Positions 6,246 to 8,875 of a stretch of DNA of 8,875 nucleotides are shown one piece after another. Position numbers and translations under genes: made by a program. The DNA lies in assembly GCA_945890905.1 (NCBI GenBank), contig CAMDDI010000142.1:1-8875 (forward strand), given 5' to 3'. Under the pieces are notes generated by a model that worked only from the letters and a program-made list of their open reading frames with translations, searched no databases and was not told the DNA's origin. How positions within the stretch are numbered: position 1 is the stretch's first letter; each line of letters starts with the position of its first letter. The DNA comes from Bacteriovorax stolpii. GTDB taxonomy: Bacteria > Bdellovibrionota > Bacteriovoracia > Bacteriovoracales > Bacteriovoracaceae.

Positions 6246-6908
6246 ATGAAAGAGCGAATCATTTATTGCGACGATGCACTGGCCTGGCTTGATAATCATA
6301 CAGTTTTAGAAGGATCCTCTTTAGTTGGATCAATGCCAGATATTTCTGAATTCTCCGGTATGACTGTTCCTCAGTATAAAGTTTGGTTTGAAAACACGGC
6401 CTGTCTTATACTTTCCAAAACTCCCGAACTCGGTGTGACCATTTTTTATCAATCAGATATTAAGCATGAAAGTGTATGGTTGGATAAGGCCTATCTTTGT
6501 CAAAAAGCTGCTGAAAAATTGGGTCACGAACTCCTTTGGCATAAAATTGTTTGCCGTTTCCCAGCTGGTACAATTACTTTTGGACGCCCGTCCTACACTC
6601 ATTTGATTTGCTTCTCTCAAAAGTTTCGTCCTGATTTGGCCAAGTCCACCATGGATGTACTGCCTGACATAGGTGAAAAAACGTGGGAAAGGGGCATGGG
6701 GTTGGAAGCTGGGGTTGTCATAGCCCGGTTTATCGCAGAACAGGTTAAATCACATACTCTTATAAACCCTTTTTGTGGACAAGGGGGGCTTATTGCAGCT
6801 GCGGATGCTCTTAATCTTTCAACCATTGGGATTGAGAGAAGTCCCAAACGTGCAGAAAAGGCGCGGCTTATTCAAATTGCTGCGGATTTTAAGAGCTTCA
6901 TCGTCTAA
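6246..6908 (+). CDS. Divergent DNA-methylase-like SAM-dependent methyltransferase
   Basis: A cytoplasmic protein of 220 residues with the motif order of beta-class amino-methyltransferases (N4-cytosine/N6-adenine type). The N-terminus IIYCDDALAWL resembles the usual gD-A-x-x-L opening. The catalytic motif IV position reads SMPDISEF (29-36) in place of DPPY. RPSYTHLICFS (114-124) matches the late core strand. The SAM-binding motif I, NPFCGQGG (174-181), and an acidic IGIE (194-197) close the chain. The aromatic catalytic pair is therefore altered, so the substrate may not be DNA; a base in RNA or a different acceptor is possible. There is no target-recognition domain and no restriction gene nearby. 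The start has GAGG six bases upstream inside the preceding hairpin. DUF3820 follows after 21 bases and recQ after that. Confidence 0.75.
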   Translation: MKERIIYCDDALAWLDNHTVLEGSSLVGSMPDISEFSGMTVPQYKVWFENTACLILSKTPELGVTIFYQSDIKHESVWLDKAYLCQKAAEKLGHELLWHKIVCRFPAGTITFGRPSYTHLICFSQKFRPDLAKSTMDVLPDIGEKTWERGMGLEAGVVIARFIAEQVKSHTLINPFCGQGGLIAAADALNLSTIGIERSPKRAEKARLIQIAADFKSFIV

Positions 6909-6929
6909 CTTCTGAGATTATTTTCTCAC

Positions 6930-7145
6930 ATGAACTTTGAACAAAATGATCTCGTGAAACTCGCGACGATGACCATGCCCTTTGGTAAGCATCAAGGTGT
7001 GACCCTCATCGATTTACCTGAGCCTTATGTGGTTTGGTTTTATACCAAAGGACTGCCTGAAGGAAAACTCGGTGATCTTTTAGGTCTTCTCTACGAGATC
7101 AAACTCAATGGATTGGAGAGTCTTGTTTATCCCTTAAGGCAATAA
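6930..7145 (+). CDS. DUF3820 family protein
   Basis: A 71-residue cytoplasmic protein matching the DUF3820 pattern along its whole length: MPFGKHQGVTLIDLPEPYVVWF (with the FGK-x-x-G core) at about 16-37 and KGLPEGKLGDLLGLLYEIKLNGLE at 40-63. The biochemical function is unknown; the Pfam name links it to quorum-sensing-regulated virulence. A similar FGK-x-x-G segment ends several DEDDh exonucleases (ExoX type), which suggests a nucleic-acid role. No good Shine-Dalgarno precedes the ATG; a small hairpin (TGAGA/TCTCA, 6913-6928) sits there instead, so translation may depend on coupling to the methyltransferase. Its TAA overlaps the recQ ATG (TAATG), which strongly ties it to RecQ. Confidence 0.88.
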   Translation: MNFEQNDLVKLATMTMPFGKHQGVTLIDLPEPYVVWFYTKGLPEGKLGDLLGLLYEIKLNGLESLVYPLRQ

Positions 7146-8875
7146 TGAGAAACATCAGACTCCACAACATTCTTAAAGAAACTTTCGGTTACACCTCATT
7201 TCGTTTTGAACAGCTTAATGCCATTAATTCTATTTTGGATGGTAAAGATACCTTGGCCATTATGCCTACAGGCGGTGGTAAATCTCTTTGTTATCAGATT
7301 CCAGCTCTCTATCTTGATGGAGTGACCCTGGTTATCTCTCCTTTGATCTCTTTGATGCAAGATCAGGTAATGAATCTTAAAGAATACGGAGTGGAAGCTT
7401 TATTTTTGAATTCATCTCTTTCTTACGCAGAAACAACTAAGGCCATGAGTAAAATCCTCAAAGGGAAAGTTAAACTCATCTATGTATCTCCGGAAGGAAT
7501 TCTCTCTGCTAAGCTCACTGAGTTTTTTAAGCAGGTCAAAATTTCTTTGATGGCCATTGATGAAGCTCACTGCGTATCTCAATGGGGTCATGAATTTAGA
7601 AAAGACTATACCCGCCTGGGAGAACTCAAAGAAATGTTTCCAGATGTTCCTACTATCGCTCTGACCGCTACTGCCGATGCAAAAACCAGAACAGATATCG
7701 CTGCTCAGTTAGGAATGGTTTCTCCTAAAGTTTTCGTCTCAAGTTTTGACCGCCCCAATATTAAGTATATGATTCTTGAGCGCGAAGATGAAATGAGTCA
7801 GTTACAAACTTTCATCAAGACTCATCACCCCGACGATACAGGAATTGTTTACTGCCTCTCACGAGATAAAGTGGAGAGAGTGGCCAAGGAACTTAAGAAA
7901 AAAGGTTATCCAGCGGTTCCTTATCACGCGGGGCTCACGCAAGAAGTGCGTGCAAGAAATCAAGAGCGCTTCAATGAAGATGATCGCATTATTGTTGTGG
8001 CCACTATTGCTTTCGGAATGGGAATTGATCGTCCTGATGTGCGTTTTGTGGCCCATCTAGATTTGCCAAAAAGTATTGAAAGCTATTATCAAGAAACAGG
8101 TCGAGCAGGCCGTGACGGAAAGCTCTCCAGTGCCTGGATGATTTATGGGTTACAAGATGTGGTAAAGCTCTCCCAGATGCTAGAAAATACCGATGCCGAT
8201 GAAACTTATAAAAAAGTGGCCCGGCATAAACTTGATTGTATGCTCGCTCTTTGTGAAGCGGCCAGTTGCCGCCGACGCTACCTCTTGAGTTATTTTGGTG
8301 AACAACAAGAGAGTGGTTGTCAGTTTTGCGATACATGTCTTGAACCGCCTGTCATGTGGGATGCCACAGTTCACTCTCAGAAAATTATGTCCACCATTTA
8401 TCGCACTGGCCAAGTTTACGGGGCAGGACATGTCATTGATGTGATCCGGGGAAATAAAAGTACTAAGATCTCAGATAAAAAGCACGACGAACTCTCAGTC
8501 TACGGAATTGGCAAAGATCATCCTAAGGAGCATTGGAATAGTATTTTGCGCCAGCTTCTTAATTCTCAATTTATTGAAATCAAAAATTGGGAGTATCGCA
8601 GTTTAAGTCTCACCAGAAAATCACTTGAGATTTTAAATGGCAAGGCCAAGCTCATGTTGCGCAAGCAAGAGTTTGCCCTGACATCAAAGAAAGGCAAAAA
8701 AGAATCTAAGAGCAAAGAGTCTTATCATGATAAAAACGATCTCTTTGATGCACTTAAGAATCTCAGAAATAAACTCGCCAAAGAAAAGCGTCTTCCTTCC
8801 TATATTGTTTTCAATGATAAATCTCTCCACGATATGTGTAATCTTATGCCTAGAACTGAGGCAGAATTTCTGATG
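7145..8875 (+). CDS. recQ: ATP-dependent DNA helicase RecQ, 3' end outside the window
   Basis: 577 codons, open to the window edge; E. coli RecQ has about 610 residues. The helicase core is complete: FRFEQLNAI (motif 0), Walker A MPTGGGKS (K46), SPLISLMQDQ (Ia), the D139-E-A-H box with the RecQ aromatic loop SQWGHEFR, ALTATA (III), IVYCLSR (IV), ATIAFGMGIDRPDV (V) and YYQETGRAGRDG (VI). The zinc site has C375, C392, C395 and C398. A winged-helix RQC domain follows (about 410-510), then a Lys/Ser-rich linker and the start of an HRDC domain (about 540 on: RLPSYIVFNDKSL). It unwinds DNA 3'-to-5' in recombination and fork repair. The ATG overlaps the DUF3820 stop (TAATG), so it is translationally coupled. 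It is intact as far as it can be seen. Confidence 0.97.
   Translation, partial: MRNIRLHNILKETFGYTSFRFEQLNAINSILDGKDTLAIMPTGGGKSLCYQIPALYLDGVTLVISPLISLMQDQVMNLKEYGVEALFLNSSLSYAETTKAMSKILKGKVKLIYVSPEGILSAKLTEFFKQVKISLMAIDEAHCVSQWGHEFRKDYTRLGELKEMFPDVPTIALTATADAKTRTDIAAQLGMVSPKVFVSSFDRPNIKYMILEREDEMSQLQTFIKTHHPDDTGIVYCLSRDKVERVAKELKKKGYPAVPYHAGLTQEVRARNQERFNEDDRIIVVATIAFGMGIDRPDVRFVAHLDLPKSIESYYQETGRAGRDGKLSSAWMIYGLQDVVKLSQMLENTDADETYKKVARHKLDCMLALCEAASCRRRYLLSYFGEQQESGCQFCDTCLEPPVMWDATVHSQKIMSTIYRTGQVYGAGHVIDVIRGNKSTKISDKKHDELSVYGIGKDHPKEHWNSILRQLLNSQFIEIKNWEYRSLSLTRKSLEILNGKAKLMLRKQEFALTSKKGKKESKSKESYHDKNDLFDALKNLRNKLAKEKRLPSYIVFNDKSLHDMCNLMPRTEAEFLM

Noticed and set aside
6913..6928. Hairpin TGAGA/TCTCA as a terminator before DUF3820
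   Set aside because: The stem is only five pairs with no T-tract after it; at most it affects translation of DUF3820.
8004..8431. Minus-strand ORFs within recQ
   Set aside because: They are antisense to the conserved helicase motif V/VI and zinc-site coding sequence, with no start signals or familiar domains.
6246..8875. Restriction-modification or phage-defence island (methyltransferase next to a helicase)
   Set aside because: The helicase is a standard RecQ with zinc and HRDC parts, there is no nuclease or specificity gene in view, and the methyltransferase lacks canonical DPPY.

Overview
The window looks like ordinary chromosome from a free-living, moderately low-GC (roughly 40% by eye) Gram-negative bacterium. 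Lipoprotein, Sec-type secreted and outer-membrane-like sequences point to a double membrane. The mix of an exported papain-like protease, a rhomboid, a zinc-protease-like lipoprotein, strong AGGAG-type ribosome sites and short gene clusters resembles Bdellovibrio/Bacteriovorax-type predatory bacteria. That placement is an inference from general resemblance, not from a marker gene. I see no phage genes, complete insertion sequence, CRISPR array, rRNA or tRNA.

Layout. (1) Bases 1-951, minus strand: an OmpR-type response regulator followed by the first 94 codons of its sensor histidine kinase, overlapping by ATGA. (2) Bases 952-1642: a gene-poor stretch with a perfect 8-bp inverted repeat and a short ORF (1337-1585) that may be the remnant of a frameshifted outer-membrane protein. 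(3) Bases 1643-2869, plus strand: an exported papain-family cysteine protease with a complete catalytic set. It converges, one base apart, with (4) a minus-strand group: rhomboid protease (4906-4229), YafJ-type class II glutamine amidotransferase (4159-3338) and a MORN-repeat protein (3239-2871). (5) A divergent intergenic region, 4907-5212. (6) Plus strand: a lipoprotein with a metzincin-type zinc motif (5213-5923) and a small secreted four-cysteine protein (5943-6197), ended by a perfect 11-bp hairpin. (7) Plus strand: a divergent DNA-methylase-like methyltransferase (6246-6908), a DUF3820 protein (6930-7145) and RecQ helicase (7145 to the window edge), tightly packed and probably one operon for nucleic-acid maintenance.

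How the genes work together. The RR/HK pair is a classic two-component system with an unknown signal. Three unrelated proteases (C1, rhomboid, metzincin-like) sit within 4.3 kb, two of them exported, which suits a lifestyle of digesting extracellular or prey protein. The MTase-DUF3820-recQ cluster is the most suggestive functional module. Its first gene has its Shine-Dalgarno buried in the hairpin that follows the upstream operon. I found no clear novel defence system. The best candidates for something undescribed are the metzincin-like lipoprotein with its Cys-rich partner, and the MTase-DUF3820-RecQ cluster.
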